A DNA stretch of 64,000 nucleotides from contig NZ_CP138332.1 of NCBI RefSeq assembly GCF_033955345.1, positions 682,001 through 746,000 on the forward strand, in the 5' to 3' direction. Shown in pieces: positions 9,228 to 19,180 of this stretch. The notes under the pieces were generated by a model that was not told the DNA's origin, made no database searches, and saw nothing but the letters and a program-made list of their open reading frames with translations. The translations under genes and the position numbers were made by a program. Within the stretch, counting starts at the first letter, position 1. Every line of letters starts with the position of its first letter. Origin of the DNA: Sphingobacterium bambusae (GTDB lineage: Bacteria; Bacteroidota; Bacteroidia; Sphingobacteriales; Sphingobacteriaceae).

Positions 9228-12063
9228 TTATTTACCTTCGGGCATATGTACAAAACGCTTAAAAGAATTCGTGTTTAAATAATCTTCAGCTGCTTGTTGC
9301 ACATCATTGGCTGTTAATCTATTCAATAACTCATCTTCATTCAACAGGTCTTTGGGATCTTCATTATTACGATAAGATTCTGTTAGGTATCCTAACCAAA
9401 ATCCATTATCACGTACCTTAACTTCATTTTGTCGTTTTTCCTCACTTTTGAATTTCTGTAGATCCTCTTCGGATACACCGTTTTGTTGTAGCTTGCGAAT
9501 TTCATCCAAAGTCGCTTCGATCAATTGATCGACGGATCCTGTGGAACAGCCAAAATTAGCCAAGACACTGTAACGTCCTGTTGGTATAACGCTTGTAGAA
9601 GCACCAACACTTGGGGTATACACCCCACTTTCCTTTTCACGAAGACGTTCCATTAAACGATAACCCAATATTTGCTCTAACGCACTCATCTTAACATTTT
9701 CTAATGGGTTTGCAATATAGTTACCATCAAATATCAATACGACTGTAGCTTTGTCTTCTTTGCCTTTATAAACAGTTTTACTGATCAAACCCTGAGGAGA
9801 TCTTATACCTAGATCTTTAAAGTTCTCTTTCCGGTCTATAGAAGGTAGTGAACCTAGATATTGAGCCAATAAAGGTACTATCTGATCAATCTTGAAGCTT
9901 CCTGTAAAGACGAATGTAAAATCACTTGCATCCGCAAAACGATCTTTATAAATCGCTAAGACTTTATCCAGATCAATCGTATGCAGTCGATCAAGAGTCG
10001 TTGCCGCTCTACGGTAGTTATAGTTACCCATTACTGTAGATACTGTGTCACGAAATACATTCTCTGGTTGTTCATAACGATTTTTAACACTTGCCTCTGA
10101 ATTACTTAATATCTTTTTAAATATTTCGCTATCACTCCTAGGTTCTGTAAAAGTACAAATACACCAATTGTAAAGCCGTTTCTAAATCTTTGACACTAGT
10201 AGCTCCATTAATCCCCTCAAAATAATCGTTAATATACGGGATAACCTGAACTTGTCTACCCGTTAACAACTTAGGAAGTGAAATAGGATCATGCTGTCCC
10301 ACACCTGAAGCGGACAAGATACCTGATGCATTACGTGCAGATTCGAAATCGGCATCAGTATACAATGATGTTCCTCCAGTACTGAATGATCTAAATTGAA
10401 TCGCATCATTCTGAAAATCAGTTGGTTTCAACACCACTTTAACCCCATTAGACAAGATCAACTCTGTAACACCAAGTTCCCTAATTTCATACTGGTGTAC
10501 AACTTTCCCTCCATTAGGAACGTTTGACATAAGGGAAGAGGCCAGCCCATCCTCTGTGTATGCCTCCGCAGCTAATTTATTTCCATTAGCTAACCACTTT
10601 AACACTGTTGTCTCCGTAGGAAGCGTTAATTTATCTTTATCGGGTCCTGTGATAACGATATCACGATCTGTTTCTTTCAGTAGTTTTTTAATCTCTGTAT
10701 TGACTTCTTGAAGCGTCATTTCATCTAAAACAGACATCACCCATTTATATTCGGTATCCAAACCCGGGGACAACTCACCTGTGGTAAAATGCCGTTGGTA
10801 CTCCGACACAAACTCCTCCGAACTACGCTTGTTTTTTTCAGCTATCAAACGATCCATTGATGAACGAAAATTTGTTTTCACACGATCTAATTCTCCTTGC
10901 GTAAAGCCAAATCTTATAATCCGAACAATCTCTGCCCATCCAACCTCTACAGCTTCTTGAAGTTGTCCTTCTTTTGGAGAAAAAGATAAAGAAATTGTCG
11001 ATAAATTTGATAAGAAACTTCCATAACCGGCCTGAATACTTAACATCGGAATACTAGGTTTCTTGCCATATTCAGTTATACGGGATGCTAGTAATTGTCC
11101 TGAGACATTACGTAGCATACTCGCTTTAAACATCTCGAAACTTTTGGAGACTATACCTTCATGTTTAATATACATTTCGAAACCTACCTGTGGAATCTCT
11201 GGGTCTGTAACAGTAATAAATTGATTTTTCCCGGTAAGTAAGATACGTATATCTTTTCGCGCTTTCGTATGCTTAGGCATTTTTAAATCTGCAAAGAGTG
11301 CTTTTACCTGCTCTTCAACCCTAATTGCATCGATATCACCAACGATTATCAAAGCCTGTAAATCTGGACGGTACCAGTCCTCATAAAAAGAAACAATATC
11401 TTCTCTTTTAAAGTTATTTAAGACCTCATCTGTGCCAATAGGAAGTCGGTCCGCATAGATACTACCATTTAACAACAATGGCAAAGTTTTATTAGAGACA
11501 CGCTGTTCAGCACCTTGACGAAGTCTCTTTTCTTCCAAAATAACTCCTCGTTCTTTATCTATTTCAGATTGTTGTAATAATAACCCCTGTGCCCAGTCGC
11601 GCATAATTTTCAAGCCATTATTAAATAACTCTGCATCATCAGTCGGTATAGGCAATTGATAAACAGTCTCATCAAAAGAAGTGTATGCATTGAGATCAGA
11701 GCCAAACCTTACACCAGACTTTTGAAGATAATTGATCAATTCATTTTTTGGGAAGTGAGTGGTCCCATTAAAAGCCATATGCTCCAAAAAGTGGGCTAAA
11801 CCTTGTTGTTTATCTGTCTCTAAAACAGAGCCCACTTTATTAACTAGATACAATTGTGCGCGTTGCTTCGGCTCTTCATTGTGTCGCACGTAATAGGTAA
11901 AACCATTGGGTAGCTTACCGTAACGAACTTCGGTGTCCAATCCTGATTGTTGTGCCTCCGCCCGAAAGCAAAAAGCAACGAATAGCACAAAGGCTATCAA
12001 AAAGTTAGAAAACCTACATTTAAGCAGGACGTAATCATTTTTTTGTTTATTCAATTTGTACAT
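9228..12063 (-). pseudogene. Locus A M16 (insulinase/pitrilysin) zinc peptidase, one-base frameshift
   Basis: The frame from 12063 starts with a signal sequence (FLIAFVLFVAFCFRAEAQ). The inverted zinc motif H91-FLE-H95 follows, and then ERGVILEE with the third zinc ligand about 76 residues later, so the N-terminal catalytic domain is intact. At 10149-10152 a run of four A (T on the coding strand) appears to have one base too many compared with the paralogue at 45745-48579. Translation then stops at 10138-10140. Removing one base restores the frame, which runs through FRDT and GNYNYRR to the end at 9228. The restored protein would be about 945 residues with two M16 halves. A homopolymer sequencing error is as likely as a true mutation. 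Confidence 0.85.
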
Positions 12064-12202
12064 TTATTTAAAAAATTTTCTGTGTAAAATAATTGGCATC
12101 TGAAACGTACTTAACTGGTCGCAACAGAATTCATACCTCATAGTTATTACAATATTTTTTCTTTGCAAAATATTTACGTTCATCGGGTTTGCAAAAAACA
12201 GA

Positions 12203-13399
12203 TTACGGAATTTTAGACATTTTCAATATATTACCATTACCATAGTCTATCCAAAATAACAGGATCTGCTTAGAATCTCCATGAATCAATATCTTCTGAA
12301 AAGCACCAATATAATCAGTATAACCAACAGACTGGCTCACCTTAATCTTACGCTCACTTTTTGGCTTGCATAATTCCGAAATATTATACTGTTCGTAGAT
12401 AAACTTAATGCCTACATTGTCCTTAATAAAATAGCTGGTATGTAACACACTATTGCTACCAATAGCAGTACTTAACAAGAACCCTGTATCCGCAATACAA
12501 ACCGGGCTTGTCCAAGTCGTTCCAGCATCATTACTACACAATACATATAATCCACCCAATTGATGATTTTTTTGTATAGAAATAACCATATCATCTTTAT
12601 TGCCTGTTTCTAACTCCGTCATTGCAGCGCCTAATTCAGAAGAAATTTCACTAATACCATGAAAAGATAAATCCTTATTTTGAAATAGTCTTCCAGCTTT
12701 CTGAATAGCGAAATAAACACTATCCTGATGAAAACTTCCTACCGAAAATAGAAGATTATCTTTTGATATCTTGGTCGATGCCCCTAAAAACAAGATATTA
12801 GATTTAGGAGAAATATCAATAGCACTACTCCAAGACTTCCCTCCGTCTACAGACTGTTGATGCAATACCCGTCCTTCTGACATTCCGGAAGTATAAATAA
12901 CATAGGTCAATTCAAAAATTCCATCTCTTACAACCAAAGATGGTTTATCCAAAAGGGCGCTTGTGGAGGAAAATGGCTGTGAAATATGAGAAAATTTTTT
13001 ACGAACTACATCATATTTAAATAATTCTAGTCTAGAGGAAAAGAATGTATGATCTACGCTCATCAATGTCAAGTACACTTCTCCATTGTCATCCATCGCC
13101 AACTTCGGATTGGCCGTAATCATAGAATTAGGAAAATCAATTATAGATTTTTTAACCCAAGTTTTTCCAGTATCTGTGGAAGTAGCATAATAAACAGCTA
13201 CATCCTTTATACCACGACCTTGGTTTACGACATCTGGACGATCGCCCATCCAAACTGCTATTAGATCTCCTTTGGAAGTTAAGATTGCATCTACTTCATA
13301 GGACCTCCCTTCATCAATTAAAATAGGAGTCTGTTGGGCATGGGAAAATAAAACAGCCAACAAGCTCACAAAAAATATAGATACACATTTTTTCATCAT
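12203..13399 (-). CDS. Secreted BNR-repeat (sialidase-fold) protein
   Basis: A 398-residue exported protein with a signal peptide ending at about SHAQQ (residues 18-23). BNR/Asp-box repeats S-x-D-x-G-x-T-W are visible at residues 74-81 (STDTGKTW), about 184-191 (SVDGGKSW) and about 290 (SNDAGTTW), which indicate a six-bladed propeller. No sialidase arginine triad could be confirmed, so glycosidase activity should not be assumed. It takes the position held by the FG-GAP protein in locus B. A terminator hairpin separates it from the TlpA gene upstream, so it may have its own promoter. A role in binding a surface ligand is inference. Confidence 0.8.
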   Translation of the reverse strand: MMKKCVSIFFVSLLAVLFSHAQQTPILIDEGRSYEVDAILTSKGDLIAVWMGDRPDVVNQGRGIKDVAVYYATSTDTGKTWVKKSIIDFPNSMITANPKLAMDDNGEVYLTLMSVDHTFFSSRLELFKYDVVRKKFSHISQPFSSTSALLDKPSLVVRDGIFELTYVIYTSGMSEGRVLHQQSVDGGKSWSSAIDISPKSNILFLGASTKISKDNLLFSVGSFHQDSVYFAIQKAGRLFQNKDLSFHGISEISSELGAAMTELETGNKDDMVISIQKNHQLGGLYVLCSNDAGTTWTSPVCIADTGFLLSTAIGSNSVLHTSYFIKDNVGIKFIYEQYNISELCKPKSERKIKVSQSVGYTDYIGAFQKILIHGDSKQILLFWIDYGNGNILKMSKIP

Positions 13400-13431
13400 G
13401 TTTTATAACACCTCTAAAACGTCAACTAACA

Positions 13432-13478
13432 ACAAAAAAACCGAGGCTGTTTGCTACTGAACCTAGCAAACAACCTCG
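13432..13478 (-). terminator. Rho-independent terminator after the double-thioredoxin gene
   Basis: CGAGG-C-TGTTTGCTA (13442-13456) pairs with TAGCAAACA-A-CCTCG (13464-13478), a 14-bp stem with one mismatch. On the minus strand it is followed by seven T (13430-13441). It lies between the TlpA and BNR genes. Confidence 0.8.
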
Positions 13479-13498
13479 AAAAAATTACAACAAAAAAT

Positions 13499-15043
13499 CT
13501 ATTTAAAAATTTCAGATAAAAATTCTTCTAAGAACTGATCTCGAAGTTTTCTCGCAATAATCTTACCTGTGGGGTCAATTAGTACGTTATCTGGCACACT
13601 GTTTACTTCGTATAGTTGAGAGGCTTCATTTTGCCAGCCCTTCAAATCTGAAACCTGTGTCCATAATAAATTATCGTCTTTAATCGCCTTCAACCATGCT
13701 TCTTTATTTTTATCCAAAGATACACCCAAAATTTCTAAACCTTTGTCTTTATACTTCGCGTAAGCAGCAACTAAATTGGGATTTTCTTCACGACAAGGAG
13801 CGCACCATGACGCCCAAAAATCAACCAATACGTATTTGCCACGATAGTCGGATAATCTTACTGGTTTACCAGCAACATCATTCTGAGTAAAATCTTTTGC
13901 TTGCGTATTGATATATGCCTTCTTATCAATCGGTTTCACAATCTGGATTGGTGCGGCCGATGCGACATCAGATATCTTCTCTACTGGGGTCAACTTTCCT
14001 GCTTTGTACTGTTCCAACATATTTTGTAAGTAATTCACAGTCTCGACATTTGCTCCAGACGTCTTAGCTACATTTATTGCTAGCTCTTGAGTAGCCACAG
14101 CCCCTAACTGATCTCCTACTCTAAATTTCACCTTAGCCTGCTGATCCAACACTATGAAATCCTTTCCACCATTGAATTCTTTAATAAGTCGATCAAATAA
14201 TGAAATTGCATAAGCATTAACATCCTTTGACAACACATTAGCGGATTGAGCAATATCAATAGCGGTATTTGCAATGATACGATCTTGTTCCTCTGGATTG
14301 GTCAGGGTGTCAATGACAGGTTTGATAAAATCATAAGCATCCCACTCGGACAATGCCAACAAAGAGAAGAACTTCTCAGAGATGACTAGATTGGCCTTAT
14401 CCGGTTGTTCTCGAATAAAAACATCACTTAGATAAACGACTTTTAAATGCTCCTTATCACGTTGCTGTTTGCGGATGTGAGCTATGGACGCCGCTGGCTG
14501 TTCTAACAAAAACCAAACTGCTGTTGCTATTTCATCAGCTATCTGCGGCGACCATGCATCCCATCTCCCGACAACATTTCCCGCCTTATCGATTAAAATC
14601 ATGGTAGGATGACCTGCGTTTACAGATTCTGCATAGCTATCTCCATTTAATACAGTAGAAAATTTATGACCAGTATTTTTCCAGTAAGTTGCTGGATCGT
14701 CGCTTTTTCCTGTTAAATTTTCCTTATGATTGACTCCTATCATCTGAAAATCATCTCGTCCATGATAATTACCAATCAAACTATCCACCCTACCCGTTAG
14801 CGATCGGCAAGGTCCACACCAAGTTGCCCAAAAATCAAGAAGAACCACTTTACCTTTCAATTTTTCTGAATTTACAGCTTCACCATTCAACATCTTGAAT
14901 CTGAATGGCTTAATAGCGAAACCGATATCCATACTTTCCGTACTTCCAAAATATTGCGTAAATGGCTTATCAACCATACTTTGCGCCTCAAGTTCATTTG
15001 CTAATCCTATTAGACCCAAAAACAAGAAAAAAATTCTATTCAT
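13499..15043 (-). CDS. Two-domain TlpA-like thioredoxin fusion
   Basis: A 514-residue exported protein with a signal peptide (FFLFLGLIGLANELEAQ) and two thioredoxin-fold domains. The first has WATWC76GPC79 and the second, at the C-terminus, WASWC414APC417. An alpha-helical linker of about 200 residues lies between them. Each domain has the usual downstream cis-Pro region (GHPTMILID and NSVPDNVLID). TlpA proteins reduce disulfides in the envelope. The gene sits in a SusCD operon after the PKD-like lipoprotein. In locus B the matching position has a single-domain protein of 354 residues, and the second thioredoxin fold is a separate gene that lacks the cysteines. This looks like fusion or fission between the two loci. 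Confidence 0.9.
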   Translation of the reverse strand: MNRIFFLFLGLIGLANELEAQSMVDKPFTQYFGSTESMDIGFAIKPFRFKMLNGEAVNSEKLKGKVVLLDFWATWCGPCRSLTGRVDSLIGNYHGRDDFQMIGVNHKENLTGKSDDPATYWKNTGHKFSTVLNGDSYAESVNAGHPTMILIDKAGNVVGRWDAWSPQIADEIATAVWFLLEQPAASIAHIRKQQRDKEHLKVVYLSDVFIREQPDKANLVISEKFFSLLALSEWDAYDFIKPVIDTLTNPEEQDRIIANTAIDIAQSANVLSKDVNAYAISLFDRLIKEFNGGKDFIVLDQQAKVKFRVGDQLGAVATQELAINVAKTSGANVETVNYLQNMLEQYKAGKLTPVEKISDVASAAPIQIVKPIDKKAYINTQAKDFTQNDVAGKPVRLSDYRGKYVLVDFWASWCAPCREENPNLVAAYAKYKDKGLEILGVSLDKNKEAWLKAIKDDNLLWTQVSDLKGWQNEASQLYEVNSVPDNVLIDPTGKIIARKLRDQFLEEFLSEIFK

Positions 15044-15148
15044 ATATATTATAATTTACTATCTAAAAGCAGACGACACGTAAAAAGCGATAAACCGCAA
15101 CCCCAGTGCGCTGATTTGCCGTGTAGCTAATTGAACGGCAATCTATTG

Positions 15149-16861
15149 TTAATAAACATTATGTTTTAAGACAACATCATCAATATGACCAAATCCAGTA
15201 TAAGTATTTTTCAACGATAATGTACCATTCGTCGGGTGTATATCATATACATATAGTTTACCATTATTGCTCGCATCGAGGGTACCAACCAATACAAGCT
15301 TATTGCTATTATAAGCATTGTCCCAACCCTCTTCTTTGAATATTTTCATCATGGTCACCTTTTCGCCAAAATCTGCATATGAAACGGCCAATAAAGCATC
15401 ATTTGCTGTATTATCGTAGCGGTATTGATACAATTTACCTTCCGTAGCATAGTAGGCTGCCTCTCTTATCAGACCAAAAGAAAAAAATTTCGCATTATTG
15501 ATTTCAGGTAAATGTTGCATATCTTTCCTTCGATAGGCGACCCTTTCTCTTTCAGAATTTTCGTCAAAATCGAATTCCGCTAAGTATAAATTATTGGTAG
15601 CATCGTCTTTCATAACAGCGATACTCGTGCTAGCAGGATGTCCCCAAGGCATATAATAGCTACGCTTCTCGAAATGAATGAGTTCAGCTTTCATCGCTGC
15701 AGGGTTAAACCCTACAGTACTGTTCGCATTATTGGGTAATCTCGATATCCCACCACCGTAGTAACTACCTGCCGCAACCATAAAGGATTTACTCAAATTA
15801 TCAAAAAAGACAGCACCAATACCATTATCTCCTCCAACGATTACAAACTGAGGAGCTGCGTAATAGTTGAACGTTGTGTTAACATAATAACTGGTAAAAG
15901 GTCCACCACCGCTTGACTGATAAAAGAAATGTCCATCATCCACGATAGCTTCCAAATAAGAAGCATCATATGTTTGGTAAGATTGTGGTTTATTGAAGCC
16001 TAGACCATCAGCAATAAACATTTTTCGATAGTCGGTCCCCAATTCTTTCTGTAGGTAAAAATAGTCTGCCACATAACTACCCTGAGATGTATATATATAT
16101 ATTGCTCCATTACCATAAAATCGAATATGATGAGCCGGATTGGACGAATCGGGATTATATCTCGGATTGGATCTGAGATAACTTCTCTTGGCAATCTGTT
16201 TTCCAACACCTGGTATTCTGGCACTATTCACACGCGAGTAGTAAGTGGGATCCACCACGTTTTTATTTCCGTCATCAAAGTACGTAAACTCGTCTGTAGC
16301 AATGATACCGATATCTGATGACTCACCATCTGAATGCAGTACCATCAACCCCTCCAGTATGGATTCTTCTCCAAAAGTATTGTTAACAGTTACATCGATC
16401 ACTCGAGAAAATGTTTTATTGGTTTCGTTATCTGTATCGCTTACTAGCGCTTTCATATTCGTGACGGCTAATCGCAATTTATATGTATTAACTGGCATAA
16501 TCGCAGAAATGGCAACATTAGGAGTCCAAATATATTCACTCAAATTCTTTCCCTCATGCAATAAAACAAATTTAGAGACATTAGCGTTCCATATCTGCCA
16601 TTCATATGCCAAATCCGTACTATTACCATCATAGGTAATAGCGGGATTAATCTCTGTAGGCTGGGTCTGAGAAGAGCCTGCTTTGTACAACTTTTCTCCC
16701 ATATTAACTTTAAAAGTACCTACCAGATCCGTTGTATCAACCGATATACTTGTCGCTACGCTAGTATTATAGTTGTAATTACCCAAATCTTTATAACAAC
16801 TCTGTAAAAACCATATACAGACGGTGATCAATATCCCGTATTTTAAATATCTACTATTCAT
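15149..16861 (-). CDS. PKD-like family lipoprotein
   Basis: A 570-residue lipoprotein with a signal sequence and lipobox ending at C22 (FLQSCYKDLGNYNY). The N-terminal part after it (ITYDGNSTDLAYEWQIW) resembles the PKD-like lipoproteins encoded behind SusCD pairs in Bacteroidota. The remainder contains a probable beta propeller (GAVFFDNLSKSFMVA, AVMKDDATNNLYLAEF). A paralogue of 550 residues lies at 52827-54479. A surface role next to the SusCD complex is likely from context, but no ligand is known. Confidence 0.85.
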   Translation of the reverse strand: MNSRYLKYGILITVCIWFLQSCYKDLGNYNYNTSVATSISVDTTDLVGTFKVNMGEKLYKAGSSQTQPTEINPAITYDGNSTDLAYEWQIWNANVSKFVLLHEGKNLSEYIWTPNVAISAIMPVNTYKLRLAVTNMKALVSDTDNETNKTFSRVIDVTVNNTFGEESILEGLMVLHSDGESSDIGIIATDEFTYFDDGNKNVVDPTYYSRVNSARIPGVGKQIAKRSYLRSNPRYNPDSSNPAHHIRFYGNGAIYIYTSQGSYVADYFYLQKELGTDYRKMFIADGLGFNKPQSYQTYDASYLEAIVDDGHFFYQSSGGGPFTSYYVNTTFNYYAAPQFVIVGGDNGIGAVFFDNLSKSFMVAAGSYYGGGISRLPNNANSTVGFNPAAMKAELIHFEKRSYYMPWGHPASTSIAVMKDDATNNLYLAEFDFDENSERERVAYRRKDMQHLPEINNAKFFSFGLIREAAYYATEGKLYQYRYDNTANDALLAVSYADFGEKVTMMKIFKEEGWDNAYNSNKLVLVGTLDASNNGKLYVYDIHPTNGTLSLKNTYTGFGHIDDVVLKHNVY

Positions 16862-16888
16862 ATGTATAAAATTTGATTTTGAATGACC

Positions 16889-16951
16889 ATATGGAATATC
16901 CAGCTTTCATGCATAGGTTGCTTGTATTTTACGAGCAAGGATATTCCATAT
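16889..16951. repeat. Intercistronic inverted repeat between DUF4843 and PKD-like genes
   Basis: ATATGGAATATCC (16889-16901) and GGATATTCCATAT (16939-16951) are a perfect 13-bp inverted repeat with a smaller TTGCT/AGCAA stem inside. It lacks a clear T-run. It may stabilise the upstream SusCD transcript or partly terminate it. Confidence 0.65.
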
Positions 16952-16978
16952 TATTATTCATTATAGATTAATCTTCTG

Positions 16979-17668
16979 TTATTGTCCCCAACTAACTGTA
17001 TCGCCATTTTCATCGACAAAATGGACGCCGTGTTCTTTAAAATACTCTGCTAGAGCAAGGTTCAAACGAAACTTCACATAGGCTAATTTTTCAAGATTAT
17101 TTTCGTTATTGGGTCCTTTGGGATTTTCCATCGAACCTATAACGTCTAGATAAAACTGCATACGTAATACTGTGAACGGCTGATATTGAAAAGCATCATC
17201 CCACCAGTCTGGCTTTTCAATCTTATCCGAAAAAGATAACTCAAACTGTTCTCTAGAAAGTTTAGCTGCATTAATATCTTCTGAATCAACCAGTCTAAGC
17301 CAAGTGATAAAAGCATCATCTCTCATCTGCTCATTGCGATGCACCAATATTTTCATCATCGTTGTACTTGAATCTTTAGGCAGTACTATAGGTAATATTT
17401 CAAAATCTTTCCCCTCTACAGCAAACAAAGTACTGTCTACCACAACATTTATGGTTCTATCATGATCTGCTAAACGACCCAGCAATTGTAATGGTATATC
17501 TATGGTATCCACATTAGACTCATCTGACATACCATAAAAAGTATAAAGAAGACTACGATTTACAAAGAAAATAGAGTCTTTTGAATCATAGCTCATGATG
17601 TCTTTTTGACACGAGCTACATAAAACTGCGATCAAGAAAACAAATATGTATTTATTGAATTTACACAT
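16979..17668 (-). CDS. DUF4843 domain lipoprotein
   Basis: A 229-residue lipoprotein with C20 in the lipobox LCSSCQKD. The next segment (YDSKDSIFFVNRS) and a middle beta-sandwich with VEGKDFEI are typical of DUF4843. These proteins are nearly always encoded directly after SusD and have no assigned function. The gene starts 34 bases after the SusD stop, consistent with one operon. The locus B paralogue (54514-55230) has the same layout. Confidence 0.85.
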   Translation of the reverse strand: MCKFNKYIFVFLIAVLCSSCQKDIMSYDSKDSIFFVNRSLLYTFYGMSDESNVDTIDIPLQLLGRLADHDRTINVVVDSTLFAVEGKDFEILPIVLPKDSSTTMMKILVHRNEQMRDDAFITWLRLVDSEDINAAKLSREQFELSFSDKIEKPDWWDDAFQYQPFTVLRMQFYLDVIGSMENPKGPNNENNLEKLAYVKFRLNLALAEYFKEHGVHFVDENGDTVSWGQ

Positions 17669-17702
17669 AAGTAAATAATTTTATAAGATATAGTGTTGTT
17701 AA

Positions 17703-19160
17703 TTAACGTCCTCCGGCTTCTATTTCTTCAATAGGCAGCGAGAAAATATATGGATCTCGGTCTACAGGTAGATTCGGTATAACCTCATAATTATATCGCT
17801 TGAAGAAATACCAAGTTTGTCCTTCATTGATAAACTCTCTTTGGTATTCCTTTTGAAGCTGTATACGTATTTCTGCTGCATTACTTGCTGTAATTGGCGA
17901 AGTCCTTCCTCTGCTCCCAGCAACTTTATTAAGCAAAACTAACCCATCTTCATAATTTGGTTCACACTCTGCCGCAATGTAGTACATTTCAGAAATACGA
18001 ATGATAGGCATCTGATGCTTAAAGTAACTAGCTGTAGAGGCATCCTGATACAATTTGGTAGGGAAATAACTCTGTTCACTATACTGACGCATTAAGGATC
18101 TGTATCTTGCATCTCCACCATCGCTAAACATATCGTTCAGAACAGCTGCATTCATATATAATAAATTGCTTCCAGAGCCAGAAGAAGATGATGATAGGTC
18201 ATTTGGAACAGTAGTTTCTAAAGCACGGATATTTAAGGCGAAGATATGTTCTGTAGCAAAGGTACGATCTCTCTTTGTACCATCAATAGAAGCCAGCGGC
18301 TCTACCAGATGTTTGGAGAGCAAAATCCAAGGAAATCTCTCCTCCTGAACGGCAATCACCATTTTTGCATATCGGAGCGCCTCCTCTTTATTTCCCATCC
18401 AGAGGTGTACACGCGCTAAAGTTGCTAATGCAGCGTAATAATTGAATGTGTATTTTCTATTGAAAGATGGAGGTAATACAAAATCTTTGTCCCCTGTGTT
18501 AGCTGGTCCAGGCGCTAGAACGGCATTTGGAAAAACACCAGTTTTCATCGGGTCCTTTTCCAATAAAACAACAGCTTGCTCCAATTCATCAATAATCCGA
18601 TTTGCTGCCTGTTCCATCGTTAACAACGGCTTGATATTGACAGACAAAGCATCTACGAAAGGAATACTTAGTTTTTCCTTTGCGCCTTCAACCAAAATGC
18701 CTGGCCCATAAATACGCAATAAATCAAAATGAAGAAAAGCTCGTAAGCCTATGGCTTCACCTTTTATCACCGTATAGTTGTCTTCTGAGAAAACGTGCTT
18801 TTGTTGATCAATAACTTCTAACACACTGTTGATCTCTGCGATTTGCTTGTAGAGACCTCGCCATATGCCATCGCGATATGCATCTGTTATATAGCGCCTT
18901 GCGTAAGACCCTAAGTCGTAATAACCTGCCATGGCGTCTAATGTCCCATAAGTAAGCGCTCTTCCGTAAAGACTTTGATCCGTCAGGCCAGAATAGGCTC
19001 CTGTCATTGCCAAACTAAAACCTTCCTCTGTTTGGAAAAGTTCCGCCCTTGGCAATTGTGTTTGAGGCTGTGCATCCAACCACTTATTACATGCTGTAAA
19101 CAGTACTGTTGTAATAAAAAAGCCAAAAACAAAAACTATTTTTATATAAAACTTATTCAT
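17703..19160 (-). CDS. RagB/SusD family outer-membrane lipoprotein
   Basis: A 485-residue lipoprotein, lipobox Cys C24 (LFTACNKWLD). The SusD pattern is clear: the early WLDAQPQTQ segment, then EEGFSLAMTGAYSGL, LRAFLHFDLLRIYGP with TPR-like helices, IRISEMYYIAAEC, and a C-terminal EAGGR. SusD proteins form the lid of the SusC channel and bind the substrate at the cell surface. It starts 20 bases after the SusC stop. RagB relatives bind oligopeptides and SusD relatives bind glycans; the sequence alone does not decide which, and I favour peptide because of the linked peptidase. Confidence 0.93.
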   Translation of the reverse strand: MNKFYIKIVFVFGFFITTVLFTACNKWLDAQPQTQLPRAELFQTEEGFSLAMTGAYSGLTDQSLYGRALTYGTLDAMAGYYDLGSYARRYITDAYRDGIWRGLYKQIAEINSVLEVIDQQKHVFSEDNYTVIKGEAIGLRAFLHFDLLRIYGPGILVEGAKEKLSIPFVDALSVNIKPLLTMEQAANRIIDELEQAVVLLEKDPMKTGVFPNAVLAPGPANTGDKDFVLPPSFNRKYTFNYYAALATLARVHLWMGNKEEALRYAKMVIAVQEERFPWILLSKHLVEPLASIDGTKRDRTFATEHIFALNIRALETTVPNDLSSSSSGSGSNLLYMNAAVLNDMFSDGGDARYRSLMRQYSEQSYFPTKLYQDASTASYFKHQMPIIRISEMYYIAAECEPNYEDGLVLLNKVAGSRGRTSPITASNAAEIRIQLQKEYQREFINEGQTWYFFKRYNYEVIPNLPVDRDPYIFSLPIEEIEAGGR

Positions 19161-19180
19161 AATGATTATCCTCTCTACGT

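Noticed and set aside
12203..13399. Calling the BNR protein a sialidase enzyme
   Set aside because: Asp-box repeats alone show a propeller fold; the catalytic Arg triad and Tyr/Glu pair could not be identified.
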